Shown here: positions 34,836 through 43,670 of the stretch, piece after piece
How positions within the stretch are numbered: the first letter of the stretch is position 1
Layout of the letters: each line of letters starts with the position of its first letter
Source: Clostridium_AD estertheticum_D
GTDB lineage: Bacteria; Bacillota; Clostridia; Clostridiales; Clostridiaceae
Length of the DNA: 64,000 nucleotides
Direction: 5' to 3'
NCBI RefSeq assembly: GCF_018861295.1
Contig: NZ_JAHLDM010000010.1
Location: 1-64,000 of the forward strand
Notes under the pieces: generated by a model
Seen by the model: the letters and a program-made list of their open reading frames with translations, nothing else
Databases searched by the model: none
What the model was told of the DNA's origin: nothing
Position numbers and translations under genes: made by a program

Positions 34836-35501
34836 GTGGGACAGAAAATACATCCACATGGCTTTAGAGTCGGTGTAATAAAGGATTGGAGTTCTAAATG
34901 GTATGCAGATAAAAAGAATTTTTCAGATAATCTTGTTGAAGACTTTAAGATTAGAAAATTCTTAAAAAGTAAACTTTATACAGCTGGAATTTCTAAGATT
35001 GAAATTGAAAGAGCAGCTAAAAGAGTTAAAATCAACATACACACTGCTAAACCAGGAATGGTAATTGGTAGAGGTGGATCTGGTATTGAAGTTATAAAAC
35101 TTGATATGAAAAAATTAGTAGCAGATAAAAATGTTCTAATTAATATAGTAGAAGTTAAACAAGCAGAAAACAATGCTCAATTAATGTCAGAAAATGTTGC
35201 TTCTCAATTAGAAAAAAGAATTTCTTTTAGAAGAGCAATGAAACAGACAATTCAACGAGCTATGAGATCTAATGTAAAGGGAGTCAAAATTGCTTGTGCA
35301 GGAAGACTTGGCGGAGCTGAAATAGCTAGAACTGAACATTATCATGAAGGTACAATACCATGCCAAACATTAAGAGCTGATATAGACTATGGATTTGCAG
35401 AAGCAAATACAGTATATGGTAAAATTGGCGTTAAAGTTTGGGTATATAGAGGTGAAGTTCTTCCTACAAAGAAAACCGTTAAGGAAGAAGTAAAAGCGTA
35501 A
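34836..35501 (+). CDS. rpsC: 30S ribosomal protein S3
   Basis: A 221-aa protein at the mRNA entry tunnel with helicase function. The KH domain GMVIGRGGSGIEVIKLDMKK is near residue 70; the C-terminal domain ends GVKVWVYRGEVLP. The GTG start follows AGGAGGG. Confidence 0.97.
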   Translation: MGQKIHPHGFRVGVIKDWSSKWYADKKNFSDNLVEDFKIRKFLKSKLYTAGISKIEIERAAKRVKINIHTAKPGMVIGRGGSGIEVIKLDMKKLVADKNVLINIVEVKQAENNAQLMSENVASQLEKRISFRRAMKQTIQRAMRSNVKGVKIACAGRLGGAEIARTEHYHEGTIPCQTLRADIDYGFAEANTVYGKIGVKVWVYRGEVLPTKKTVKEEVKA

Positions 35502-35518
35502 GGAAGGAGGAATAAGAC

Positions 35519-35962
35519 ATGTTAATGCCTAAGAGATCTAAACATCGTAAGGTTCAACGTGGTAGAATGAGAGGAAAAGCTACAAGAGGAAACTTTATTG
35601 CATATGGTGATTATGCATTACAAGCTATGGAATGTGGCTGGGTTAAAAGTAATCAAATTGAAGCTGCCAGAGTTGCTATCAATAGAGAAGTTAAAAGAGG
35701 CGGTAAGGTTTGGATAAAAATCTTCCCTGATAAGCCAGTAACTGAAAAACCAGCTGAAACTCGTATGGGTTCAGGTAAAGGATCAGTAGAATATTGGGTA
35801 GCAGTTGTTAAGCCAGGTAGAGTCTTATTCGAAATCGCAGGAGTAACAGAAGAAGCAGCTAGAGAGGCAATGAGACTTGCTTCACACAAACTTCCAATAA
35901 AAACTAAGTTTGTATCTAGAAAAGATTTCGAGGAAATGGGTGGTGAAGTCATTGAAGGCTAA
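35519..35962 (+). CDS. rplP: 50S ribosomal protein L16
   Basis: A 147-aa protein near the A-site tRNA elbow. MPKRSKHRKVQRGRMRGKA, GNFIAYGDYALQA and RMGSGKGSVEYWVAVVKPGR are diagnostic. RBS AAGGAGGAA. Its last 11 nt overlap the rpmC start, so the two are coupled. Confidence 0.97.
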   Translation: MLMPKRSKHRKVQRGRMRGKATRGNFIAYGDYALQAMECGWVKSNQIEAARVAINREVKRGGKVWIKIFPDKPVTEKPAETRMGSGKGSVEYWVAVVKPGRVLFEIAGVTEEAAREAMRLASHKLPIKTKFVSRKDFEEMGGEVIEG

Positions 35963-36164
35963 TGAATTAAAAGAATTAAGACAAAGTAATCCTCAAGATT
36001 TGCTAGTAAAAATGTCTGATCTGAAGGCAGAATTATTTAACCTTAGATTTCAGCTAGCTACAGGGCAACTAGAAAATCCTATGAGAATTAAGCAAGTAAA
36101 AAAATCTATAGCCCAAATTAAGACCATCCTTAGGCAAGAAGAAATAAAGGCTTTAGAACAGTAA
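35952..36164 (+). CDS. rpmC: 50S ribosomal protein L29
   Basis: A 70-aa helical protein at the tunnel exit. FNLRFQLATGQLENPMRIK is the signature. I chose TTG 35952 (MKANELKELR) with GGGTGGTGA 5 nt upstream; this gives the family length. The longer in-frame reading from 35910 lies inside rplP. It overlaps rplP by 11 nt. Confidence 0.93.
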   Translation: MKANELKELRQSNPQDLLVKMSDLKAELFNLRFQLATGQLENPMRIKQVKKSIAQIKTILRQEEIKALEQ

Positions 36165-36185
36165 AACTGAAAGGAGGTTGCTTTT

Positions 36186-36440
36186 GTGGAAAGAAATAAT
36201 AGAAAAACAAGAACAGGTAGAGTAGTTTCTGATAAAATGGATAAGACAATAGTTGTTGCAATTGAAACAAAAGTTCGTCATCCATTATACGGAAAAATAA
36301 TTAATACAACAACAAAATTTAAAGCTCATGATGAAAATAATGAAGCTAAAATTAATGATAAGGTTACAATTATGGAAACTAGACCATTGTCTAAAGATAA
36401 AAGATGGAGAATTACTGGTATAGTTGAAAAAGCTAAATAA
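36186..36440 (+). CDS. rpsQ: 30S ribosomal protein S17
   Basis: An 84-aa OB-fold 16S-binding protein. RKTRTGRVVSDKMDKTIVVA and ETRPLSKDKRWRI are diagnostic. The GTG start follows AAGGAGGT. Confidence 0.96.
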   Translation: MERNNRKTRTGRVVSDKMDKTIVVAIETKVRHPLYGKIINTTTKFKAHDENNEAKINDKVTIMETRPLSKDKRWRITGIVEKAK

Positions 36441-36476
36441 CATTTCAGTTCAACGACTGAAAGGAGGGTATTCGAT

Positions 36477-36845
36477 ATGATACAACAGCAAAGTAAATTA
36501 AAAGTCGCAGATAATTCTGGTGCAAAAGAAATTATGTGTATTAGAGTATTAGGTGGTTCCAAGAGAAAATGGGGAAACATCAGTGACACAATAGTTGCTA
36601 GCGTAAAAAGTGCAACACCAGGTGGAGTTGTTAAAAAAGGTGAAGTTGTTAAAGCAGTTATAGTCAGATCAGTAAAAGGGTTAAGAAGAGCAGACGGAAC
36701 ATACGTTAGATTTGATGATAATGCTGCTGTTATTATAAAAGACGACAAAACCCCAAAGGGAACTCGTATATTCGGACCTGTTGCAAGGGAGTTAAGGGAT
36801 AAAGACTTCACTAAGATCTTATCACTAGCGCCTGAAGTTCTATAA
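36477..36845 (+). CDS. rplN: 50S ribosomal protein L14
   Basis: A 122-aa protein at the subunit interface. MIQQQSKLKVADNSGAKE and RIFGPVARELRD are the signatures. RBS AAAGGAGGG. First gene of the classical spc segment. Confidence 0.97.
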   Translation: MIQQQSKLKVADNSGAKEIMCIRVLGGSKRKWGNISDTIVASVKSATPGGVVKKGEVVKAVIVRSVKGLRRADGTYVRFDDNAAVIIKDDKTPKGTRIFGPVARELRDKDFTKILSLAPEVL

Positions 36846-36862
36846 GATAGGAGGTGTCTAAC

Positions 36863-37186
36863 ATGGCAGTTAAAAAAGTACACGTGAAAAAAAATGATTC
36901 AGTAATGGTTATTTCAGGTAAAGACAAAGGTAAAATAAGCGAAGTCTTAGCTGTATATCCTAAAACTGGTAAAGTTTTAGTGAAAGATGTTAGTGTAATT
37001 ACAAAACATCAGAAACCAAGCAAACAAAATATGCAAGGTGGTATAACTCACAGAGAAGCAGCTATTAATAGTTCTAAGGTTATGTTATATTGCACAAAAT
37101 GCAAAAATGTAACGAGAATAAATAGTAAGATTCTAGAAGATGGAACTAAGGTAAGAGTTTGCAAAAAATGTGCAGAAACATTTTAA
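36863..37186 (+). CDS. rplX: 50S ribosomal protein L24
   Basis: A 107-aa assembly-initiating KOW protein. NDSVMVISGKDKGKISEVL is the KOW motif. A zinc-like CTKCKNVTRI...CKKC motif is present near the C-terminus. ATG 36863 follows AGGAGGTG; GTG 36854 is inside that RBS. Confidence 0.96.
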   Translation: MAVKKVHVKKNDSVMVISGKDKGKISEVLAVYPKTGKVLVKDVSVITKHQKPSKQNMQGGITHREAAINSSKVMLYCTKCKNVTRINSKILEDGTKVRVCKKCAETF

Positions 37187-37208
37187 TTCCTGAAAGGAGG
37201 TTTAACAT

Positions 37209-37751
37209 ATGAGTTCAAGACTACAAGAAAAATATGAAAAAGAAGTAGTTCAAGCTTTAATGGAGAAATTCGGTTATAAAAATATAATGGAAGTTCCTAA
37301 GCTTGAGAAAATAGTATTGAATATGGGAGTTGGAGAAGCTAAAGATAATTCTAAGGTTTTAGATGCAGCGCTTAGTGATATGCAGATTATTGCAGGTCAA
37401 AAGCCAATCATAACAAGAGCAAAGAAATCTATAGCTAACTTTAAATTAAGAGAAAATACACCAATAGGGTGTAAAGTTACTTTAAGAAAAGCTCAAATGT
37501 TCGAATTTGCCGATAAATTAATGAACGTTGCATTACCTAGAGTTAGAGATTTTAGAGGAGCTTCTTCTAAAGCATTTGATGGTAGAGGGAATTATGCTAT
37601 AGGAATTAAAGAACAACTTATTTTTCCTGAAATAGAATATGATAAAATTGATAAAATTAGAGGAATGGATATAATATTCGTTACTACAGCAAAGACAGAC
37701 GAGGAAGCAAGAGAATTATTAAGATTCCTTGGAATGCCATTTGCTCAATAA
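37209..37751 (+). CDS. rplE: 50S ribosomal protein L5
   Basis: A 180-aa 5S rRNA-binding protein. VPKLEKIVLNMGVGEAK and FRGASSKAFDGRGNYAIGI-type segment are diagnostic. RBS AAAGGAGG. Usual length. Confidence 0.97.
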   Translation: MSSRLQEKYEKEVVQALMEKFGYKNIMEVPKLEKIVLNMGVGEAKDNSKVLDAALSDMQIIAGQKPIITRAKKSIANFKLRENTPIGCKVTLRKAQMFEFADKLMNVALPRVRDFRGASSKAFDGRGNYAIGIKEQLIFPEIEYDKIDKIRGMDIIFVTTAKTDEEARELLRFLGMPFAQ

Positions 37752-37766
37752 TTAGGAGGGAAACAT

Positions 37767-37952
37767 ATGGCACGTAAGGCTTTAATAGAGAAATGGAAAA
37801 AAGAACCTAAATATTCAACTAGAGCTTATACAAGATGCAGACTTTGCGGAAGACCACATTCAGTATTACAAAAATTTGGTATATGCCGTATCTGTTTTAG
37901 AGAACTTGCACACAAGGGAGAAATTCCTGGTTGCAGAAAAGCAAGTTGGTAA
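37767..37952 (+). CDS. rpsN: 30S ribosomal protein S14, zinc-binding type
   Basis: A 61-aa short (type Z) S14. Cys pairs CRLC (about 24-27) and CRIC (about 40-43) bind zinc. RBS TAGGAGGG. The zinc-free paralogue, if present, is not in the window. Confidence 0.96.
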   Translation: MARKALIEKWKKEPKYSTRAYTRCRLCGRPHSVLQKFGICRICFRELAHKGEIPGCRKASW

Positions 37953-37984
37953 TTAGAACATTCTAATGAAAGGAGGCACGAAAA

Positions 37985-38383
37985 ATGGTTATGACTGACC
38001 CAATCGCAGATTTGCTAACACGTATAAGAAATGCAAATGTTGTAAGACATGAAATAGTAGAAGTACCTTCATCAACTATAAAGAAGGAAATAGCAAATAT
38101 ATTACTTCAAGAAGGGTACCTTAAAAATATCGAAGAGTACAATGATGGTGTCGTTCCTATGATGAGACTTGCAATGAAATATGGTCAAAACAAGGAAAGA
38201 GTTATCACTGGACTTAAGAGAATATCTAAACCAGGCTTAAGAGTATATTCTAAAAATGAAGATATTCCAAAAGTATTGAATGGATTAGGAGTTGCTATAA
38301 TATCAACTTCTAAAGGATTAGTAGCAGATAGAGAAGCTAGAAAATTAGGCCTAGGCGGAGAAGTTATTTGTTATATTTGGTAG
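37985..38383 (+). CDS. rpsH: 30S ribosomal protein S8
   Basis: A 132-aa 16S-binding protein. MTDPIADLLTRIRNAN at the start and GGEVICYIW at the end. ATG 37985 follows AAAGGAGG by 7 nt. In E. coli S8 represses the spc operon. The next gap (38384-38524) is 141 nt of A/T-rich sequence. Confidence 0.97.
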   Translation: MVMTDPIADLLTRIRNANVVRHEIVEVPSSTIKKEIANILLQEGYLKNIEEYNDGVVPMMRLAMKYGQNKERVITGLKRISKPGLRVYSKNEDIPKVLNGLGVAIISTSKGLVADREARKLGLGGEVICYIW

Positions 38384-38524
38384 TCTAATAATTCTAAGTC
38401 ATAACGACTATAATTTGTTATGTACATAGTAATAATAGATAATTAGTTAACAATTAAAAGAGATATATGGGATATAATTATTAATAATGGTTATATGTCT
38501 GAAAAGAATACAGGAGGTGTAAGT

Positions 38525-39064
38525 ATGTCAAGAATCGGAAGACTTCCAGTAGTTATACCTAATGGAGTAACTGTTACAGTTTCACCAGTGAATGTTGTTA
38601 ATGTAAAAGGACCAAAAGGTGAACTAACTCAAAACATGAGTACTAAAATGAATATAGCTATGGAAGACAATACTGTGGTAGTTACAAGACCGAGTGATGT
38701 AAAAGAGCATAGAGCTCTTCATGGATTGACAAGATCATTAATCAACAATATGGTTATTGGTGTTGTAGAGGGATATGAGAAAACACTTGAATTAGTTGGC
38801 GTTGGTTATAGAGCTCAACTTAAAGATGGTAAAATAACATTAAGCCTTGGATATTCACATCCAGTTATAATTGATGCAGTTCCAGGAATCCAATTTATAT
38901 TACCAGATGCTAATAAAATAATAGTAAAAGGTATTGATAAACAATTAGTTGGAGCTGTTGCAGCAGAAATAAGAACTTGGAGAAAACCAGAACCTTACAA
39001 AGGCAAAGGAATCAGATATTCTGGAGAAATTGTTAGACGTAAGGAAGGTAAAACAGGTAAATAA
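38525..39064 (+). CDS. rplF: 50S ribosomal protein L6
   Basis: A 179-aa two-domain protein near the factor-binding site. SRIGRLPVVIPNGVTV at the start and PEPYKGKGIRYSGE near the end are diagnostic. ATG 38525 follows CAGGAGGTG; an upstream in-frame ATG at 38495 lacks an RBS. Confidence 0.97.
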   Translation: MSRIGRLPVVIPNGVTVTVSPVNVVNVKGPKGELTQNMSTKMNIAMEDNTVVVTRPSDVKEHRALHGLTRSLINNMVIGVVEGYEKTLELVGVGYRAQLKDGKITLSLGYSHPVIIDAVPGIQFILPDANKIIVKGIDKQLVGAVAAEIRTWRKPEPYKGKGIRYSGEIVRRKEGKTGK

Positions 39065-39083
39065 GTAGGAAGGAGTGAATGAT

Positions 39084-39446
39084 GTGTTCAAGAAAGACGA
39101 TAGACAAAAGTCAAGAGTTAAGCGTCATCTTAGAGTTCGTAAAAAGATCTCTGGTACAGCAGAAAGACCAAGATTAGCTGTATATAGAAGTGAAAAGAAC
39201 ATATATGCTCAAGTAATAGATGATGTTGCAAAAATCACATTAGTTTCTGCTTCAAGCATAGATAAAGCTTTTGAACCAAAAGTAGGAAGTAATAAAGATG
39301 CGGCAAAATTAGTAGGTAAAATGATTGCTGAAAGAGCACTTGAAAAAGGAATAAAAGAAGTAGTATTTGACAGAGGCGGATATGTATATCACGGTAGAGT
39401 ACAAATCCTAGCTGAAGGAGCAAGAGAAGCTGGACTTAAATTCTAA
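39084..39446 (+). CDS. rplR: 50S ribosomal protein L18
   Basis: A 120-aa 5S rRNA-binding protein. KRHLRVRKKISGTAERPRL and FDRGGYVYHGRVQILAEGAR are diagnostic. GTG 39084 (MFKKDDRQ) fits the family start, with AAGGAGTG as RBS; GTG 39075 lies inside that RBS. Confidence 0.95.
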   Translation: MFKKDDRQKSRVKRHLRVRKKISGTAERPRLAVYRSEKNIYAQVIDDVAKITLVSASSIDKAFEPKVGSNKDAAKLVGKMIAERALEKGIKEVVFDRGGYVYHGRVQILAEGAREAGLKF

Positions 39447-39463
39447 GAGAAGGAGGGAAACAC

Positions 39464-39961
39464 ATGAAAATTGATCCTAGCACATTAGATCTTAAAGAAA
39501 AAGTAGTTAACATAAACAGAGTTGCTAAGGTTGTTAAAGGTGGAAGAAACTTCAGATTCAGCGCATTAGTTGTTGTTGGAGACGAAAACGGACACGTTGG
39601 CGTTGGTATGGGTAAATCTGTAGAAATTCCTGAAGCAATTAGAAAAGGAATAGAAGATGCTAAGAAAAATCTAGTAAACGTGGCTATGGTTGGAACAACT
39701 ATTCCACATACTATTGATGGTAAGTTTGGTACTTCTGTTATACACATAATGCCCGGTGCTGAAGGTACAGGAGTTCTAGCTGGCGGTCCAGTTAGAGCGG
39801 TTCTAGAATTATCAGGATTAAAGGACGTTAGAGCTAAATCTTTAGGTTCTAGTAATCCTAGAAATGTAGTTAATGCTACTATTGATGGGTTATCAAGATT
39901 GAGAACAGCAGAAGACGTTGCTAAATTAAGAGGTAAGACTGTAGAAGAAATTTTAAGATAG
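39464..39961 (+). CDS. rpsE: 30S ribosomal protein S5
   Basis: A 165-aa decoding-fidelity protein. The dsRBD-like KVVKGGRNFRFSALVVVGDE covers the spectinomycin contact loop, followed by GHVGVGMGKSVEIPEAI. RBS AAGGAGGG. rpmD follows 12 nt later. Confidence 0.97.
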   Translation: MKIDPSTLDLKEKVVNINRVAKVVKGGRNFRFSALVVVGDENGHVGVGMGKSVEIPEAIRKGIEDAKKNLVNVAMVGTTIPHTIDGKFGTSVIHIMPGAEGTGVLAGGPVRAVLELSGLKDVRAKSLGSSNPRNVVNATIDGLSRLRTAEDVAKLRGKTVEEILR

Positions 39962-39973
39962 GAGGGGAAAACC

Positions 39974-40153
39974 TTGGCTAAAGTTAAAATAACATTGGTT
40001 AAAAGCTTAATTGGTAGAAAGAAAGAACATATCGCTACTGTTAATGCTTTAGGATTAAGAAAAATACGAAAAAGTGTTGAGCACGAGGAAACTCCTCAGA
40101 TCAAAGGCATGATTAACAAAGTAATATATCTAATAAATGTAGAGCAAGTATAA
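39974..40153 (+). CDS. rpmD: 50S ribosomal protein L30
   Basis: A 59-aa protein: MAKVKITLVKSLIGRKKEH at the start, then TVNALGLRKIRKSVEH, ending VIYLINVEQV. The TTG start follows AGGAGGGG. Fits between rpsE and rplO as in all Firmicutes. Confidence 0.95.
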   Translation: MAKVKITLVKSLIGRKKEHIATVNALGLRKIRKSVEHEETPQIKGMINKVIYLINVEQV

Positions 40154-40171
40154 AAACGAGGAGGTGTTGAC

Positions 40172-40612
40172 ATGAAACTTCATGAGTTAAAACCTGCGGA
40201 AGGTTCAAAAAAATCTCCAAAGAGAATCGGTAGAGGTACTGCTTCAGGTTGGGGAAAAACTGCGGGAAGAGGTCAAGATGGCCAGAACTCTAGATCTGGT
40301 GGTGGAACAAGACCAGGATTCGAAGGAGGCCAAATGCCTTTATATAGGAGATTGCCAAAAAGAGGTTTTACAAATATTTTTGCAAAACAATACTCTTGTA
40401 TAAATGTAGATAGGCTTAATGTATTCGAAGATGGTACAGAAGTTACACAGGAATTGTTAGTAGAGAAAAGAATCGTAAGAAAGATACATGACGGAGTTAA
40501 AATACTTGGTAATGGTAATTTAGAAAAGAATTTAACTGTAAAAGTATCTAAACTCTCGAAAGCAGCAGCTGAAAAAATTACAGCAGCTGGGGGAAAAGTT
40601 GAGGTGATATAA
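40172..40612 (+). CDS. rplO: 50S ribosomal protein L15
   Basis: A 146-aa late-assembly protein. GRGTASGWGKTAGRGQDGQN near residue 20 and FEGGQMPLYRRLPKRGF are diagnostic. RBS GAGGAGGTG. Its stop directly abuts the secY start. Confidence 0.97.
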   Translation: MKLHELKPAEGSKKSPKRIGRGTASGWGKTAGRGQDGQNSRSGGGTRPGFEGGQMPLYRRLPKRGFTNIFAKQYSCINVDRLNVFEDGTEVTQELLVEKRIVRKIHDGVKILGNGNLEKNLTVKVSKLSKAAAEKITAAGGKVEVI

Positions 40613-41893
40613 ATGCTATCAACTATACGTAATGCCTGGAAAATTCCTGATTTAAAAAAACGTATGATATTTACGCTACTTATGGTTGTAATTATACGGG
40701 TAGGTATTTTCATTCCTGTTCCCGGTGTAGATGCTAGCAAGTTAGCAAGTTTAACTAGTAATGGAGGAACATTATTTAGTTTTTACAATATGCTTTCGGG
40801 TGGTGCATTTGGTAAATTTAGTATTTTCGCGATGGCTGTTGGTCCATACATAAATGCATCTATTATAATGCAATTACTAGTAATCGCAATTCCTTCTTTA
40901 GAGCAACTTTCTAAGGAAGGACTTGAAGGACGTAAGAAAATACAAGATTATACTAGATATGCTTCAATAGTACTTGGAGTTTTGCAGGCCTTTGGTTTGT
41001 ATGCAAGTATTGCAGGGACCGGAGCATTTTCGGATACATCTAGTTTAACCATATTTTTAGTGGTACTAACGATGACTACTGCATCAGTATTTTTGGTGTG
41101 GATAGGTGAACAAATAACAGAAAAAGGTATTGGTAATGGTATTTCATTGATAATATTTATTAATATTATATCTGGATTACCTGACCTTGCATATAAAATC
41201 GCTGGACTTCAAAAGGCAGGCACTGTAAGTTTTGTTGAGGTTATATTGTTTGTTGTAATTGCTGTGGCATTATTAATTGCAGTAGTAATAGCAAGTTTAA
41301 GTGAAAGAAGAATTCCAGTTCAATATGCAGGTAAAGCTGTTGGAAATAAAGTTTTTAAAGGACAATCAACACATATTCCAATTGGAGTAAATGCATCTGG
41401 AGTTATCGGTATAATTTTTGCAATGTCAGTAATGATGTTTCCAGCAACAATAGCAGAGTTAAAACCGACATCTTCAATTGCAAAATTCATCACAGGAAGT
41501 CGTTGGAGCATATTTGAAGCAAATACTTGGAAATATGCATTGGTATATTTTGTATTAATAGTATTCTTTACATGGTTTTATACTCAGGTAACATTTAAAC
41601 CAGATGAAATGGCAGAAAATATGCATAAATCATCAGGTTTCATACCAGGTATTAGACCGGGCGAGAATACGGCAACATATATCGATAGTGTACTTACTAA
41701 GGTTTCAATCCTTGGAGGAGTTTTTGCAGGTGTTATAGCATTGTTTCCTATTATTACTGAAGGCTTTACTCAATTCAAGGGAATATACTTTGGAGGTACA
41801 ATGTTATTAATTATGGTTAATGTTGGTATTGAAACATTGAGACAACTTGAATCACAATTGGTAATGCGTCATTACAAAGGATTTCTTAAATAA
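40613..41893 (+). CDS. secY: Preprotein translocase subunit SecY
   Basis: A 426-aa channel protein with ten transmembrane segments. Conserved parts: FFIPVPGVD-like region after TM1, GPYINASIIMQLL and the C5 loop before FKPDEMAENMHKSSGFIPGIRPG. ATG abuts the rplO stop with GAGGTGAT as RBS, so translation is coupled. Partner SecE is at 15212. adk follows 22 nt later. Confidence 0.97.
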   Translation: MLSTIRNAWKIPDLKKRMIFTLLMVVIIRVGIFIPVPGVDASKLASLTSNGGTLFSFYNMLSGGAFGKFSIFAMAVGPYINASIIMQLLVIAIPSLEQLSKEGLEGRKKIQDYTRYASIVLGVLQAFGLYASIAGTGAFSDTSSLTIFLVVLTMTTASVFLVWIGEQITEKGIGNGISLIIFINIISGLPDLAYKIAGLQKAGTVSFVEVILFVVIAVALLIAVVIASLSERRIPVQYAGKAVGNKVFKGQSTHIPIGVNASGVIGIIFAMSVMMFPATIAELKPTSSIAKFITGSRWSIFEANTWKYALVYFVLIVFFTWFYTQVTFKPDEMAENMHKSSGFIPGIRPGENTATYIDSVLTKVSILGGVFAGVIALFPIITEGFTQFKGIYFGGTMLLIMVNVGIETLRQLESQLVMRHYKGFLK

Positions 41894-41915
41894 AATAACA
41901 CCAGGAGATGATACT

Positions 41916-42569
41916 ATGAGAATAATCTTATTAGGTCCTCCGGGGGCTGGAAAAGGAACTCAAGCTAAATCAATTAGCAATAAGTTCTCAATACCACATA
42001 TATCAACAGGGGACATATTCAGAAAAAATATTTCAGAAAAAACCCCTCTTGGAATTGAAGCTAAGAGACATATTGATAAGGGGCATTTAGTCCCTGATAA
42101 ATTGACTATAGATATAATAAAAGATAGGTTAGATAATGAAGATTGCATTAATGGATTTTTATTAGATGGTTATCCTAGAACTGTCAATCAAGGTGAAGCT
42201 TTAAAAACTTTATTGGATGAAAAAGATATTCACCTTGATACAGCATTATTAATAAAGGTTCCTAGAGAATTCATTCTAGATAGAATGACTGGTCGTAGAG
42301 TTTGCCTTGCTTGTGGTGCTAGTTATCATATTGCATTTAATCCATCGAAAGTAGATGGTAAGTGTGATGTATGTGGAAGTGATCTTGTTCAAAGAGCTGA
42401 TGACACTGAAGTAACCGTTAATGAACGGATCGACATATATGAAGCTCAAACACAACCATTGATAAAGTATTACGGTGACAAAAACTTATTATCAGAAGTT
42501 GACGGGACACAAGAAATTAATAGTGTATTTGGCAGCATCTGTAGTATCTTAGCTGAGATAAAAAAATGA
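41916..42569 (+). CDS. adk: Adenylate kinase
   Basis: A 217-aa enzyme that interconverts ATP+AMP and 2 ADP. The P-loop GPPGAGKGTQAK, the NMP region and DGYPRTVNQGEAL are intact. The LID is the long zinc type: CLAC (about 130) and CDVC (about 150). RBS AGGAGATG. Its stop overlaps the original ATG of the decayed map gene (ATGA). Confidence 0.97.
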   Translation: MRIILLGPPGAGKGTQAKSISNKFSIPHISTGDIFRKNISEKTPLGIEAKRHIDKGHLVPDKLTIDIIKDRLDNEDCINGFLLDGYPRTVNQGEALKTLLDEKDIHLDTALLIKVPREFILDRMTGRRVCLACGASYHIAFNPSKVDGKCDVCGSDLVQRADDTEVTVNERIDIYEAQTQPLIKYYGDKNLLSEVDGTQEINSVFGSICSILAEIKK

Positions 42570-42877
42570 TAAACATTAAAAATGATGTTGAAATTTAATT
42601 TATGAGAGATGCGGGTAAAGTGGTTGTAGAAGCTCTTGCAATAATTGAAGAGGTAATAAAACCTGAAATAACCACTGCAGAACTAAATAAATTAGCTGAA
42701 GAGTTCATAATAAAACAGGGTGCTAAACCATCTTTTAAGGGTTATTGTGGATTTCCAGCGTTCATATGTACATCTGTTAATGATGAAGTGGTTCATGGAA
42801 TTCCATCTAACCGGGTTTTACTTGAAGGAGACATAATTAGCATAGATTGTATTCCTGAAATATTAACATTGAACTAA
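42566..42877 (+). pseudogene. map: Decayed methionine aminopeptidase gene
   Basis: The frame opens with ATG 42566 (overlapping the adk stop, MINIKNDVEI), then hits TAA at 42596-42598 where functional Map has Glu-Phe-Met-Arg. It continues in phase with clear Map sequence (MRDAGKVVVEAL, GYCGFPAFICTSVNDEVVHG, LLEGDIISIDC). After SIDC the homology stops and the frame ends at 42877. All five metal ligands lie beyond that point in a normal ~250-aa Map, so the product cannot be active. The position between adk and infA is the conserved one for map. Confidence 0.9.
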
Positions 42878-42891
42878 TTGAGGTGAATGAT

Positions 42892-43173
42892 TTGGACAAA
42901 AATAGCCTTATAGGTAAGGTGGTACATTCTAAAGCAGGCAGGGATATTCACAAAACATTTATTGTTGTAGGTATACTAAGTAATGAGTATGTGTATATTT
43001 CTGACGGAGAGTTAAGAAGGATCGAGAAACCTAAAAAGAAGAAGGTTAAACATCTAAATTTTACAGGCACTGTAGCTGAAGAAATTAGGGATATAATTTT
43101 ATCTGAAAAAGAGGTTACTAATTCTAAAATTAAAATATTTTTGCAGTCTGCAGATATTGGTAAGGAGGTTTGA
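42892..43173 (+). CDS. KOW-domain RNA-binding protein (L14e-like)
   Basis: A 93-aa protein with an N-terminal KOW motif (LIGKVVHSKAGRDIHKTFIVVG) and a basic middle (KPKKKKVKHLNF). Its conserved position between map and infA in clostridia suggests a ribosome-associated RNA-binding role, but the function is unknown. TTG 42892 follows GAGGTGA by 5 nt; GTG 42883 lies within that RBS. It begins 14 nt after the map remnant ends and appears intact. Confidence 0.85.
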   Translation: MDKNSLIGKVVHSKAGRDIHKTFIVVGILSNEYVYISDGELRRIEKPKKKKVKHLNFTGTVAEEIRDIILSEKEVTNSKIKIFLQSADIGKEV

Positions 43174-43180
43174 TTACCTT

Positions 43181-43399
43181 ATGTCAAAAGATGATATAAT
43201 AGAAATGCAAGGTGTGGTAGTAGAAACTTTGCCCAATGCGATATTTCAAGTTGAATTGGAGAGTGGGCATAAAATATTAGCTCATATCTCGGGTAAGTTA
43301 AGAATGAATTTCATAAGAATATTACCAGGAGACAAGGTTACAGTAGAACTTTCCCCATATGATTTGACACGTGGGAGAATAACTTGGAGAGACAAGTAA
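43181..43399 (+). CDS. infA: Translation initiation factor IF-1
   Basis: A 72-aa OB-fold protein that occupies the 30S A site. MSKDDIIEMQGVVVETLPNA, HKILAHISGKLRMN and LSPYDLTRGRITWR are diagnostic. ATG 43181 follows AAGGAGG; the earlier in-frame start at 43157 gives residues atypical of IF-1. Confidence 0.97.
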   Translation: MSKDDIIEMQGVVVETLPNAIFQVELESGHKILAHISGKLRMNFIRILPGDKVTVELSPYDLTRGRITWRDK

Positions 43400-43414
43400 T
43401 AAGGAGGGTTAGCT

Positions 43415-43528
43415 ATGAAAGTAAGACCATCAGTTAAACCTATGTGTGAGAAATGTAAGGTTATTAAGAGAAAAGGAAGAGTAATGGTTATCTGTGAAAA
43501 TCCTAAGCATAAACAAAAACAAGGTTGA
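43415..43528 (+). CDS. rpmJ: 50S ribosomal protein L36
   Basis: A 37-aa zinc-binding protein: MKVRPSVKPMCEKCKVIKRK with Cys11, Cys14, Cys27 and His32 as ligands. RBS AAGGAGGG. It follows infA by 15 nt in the conserved order. Confidence 0.96.
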   Translation: MKVRPSVKPMCEKCKVIKRKGRVMVICENPKHKQKQG

Positions 43529-43670
43529 TCGGTTTTATTTATAAGAAGTATTAACATAAGTAGTAAATATAAAGTTAATATTAATAATAATAAATCGCTA
43601 TTACATCGTTTTAGAAGATATAGATGTGATAAAATTATAACAACAATTACGTGGGAGGTGTAAACAGTAA

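Noticed and set aside
38384..38524. Extra start for rplF at 38495
   Set aside because: The ten added residues are not L6-like and lack an RBS; CAGGAGGTG places the start at 38525.
42602..42877. Functional short methionine aminopeptidase
   Set aside because: The 91-aa frame stops before all five metal ligands, and the true start is cut off by TAA at 42596, so it is a remnant and not a short enzyme.
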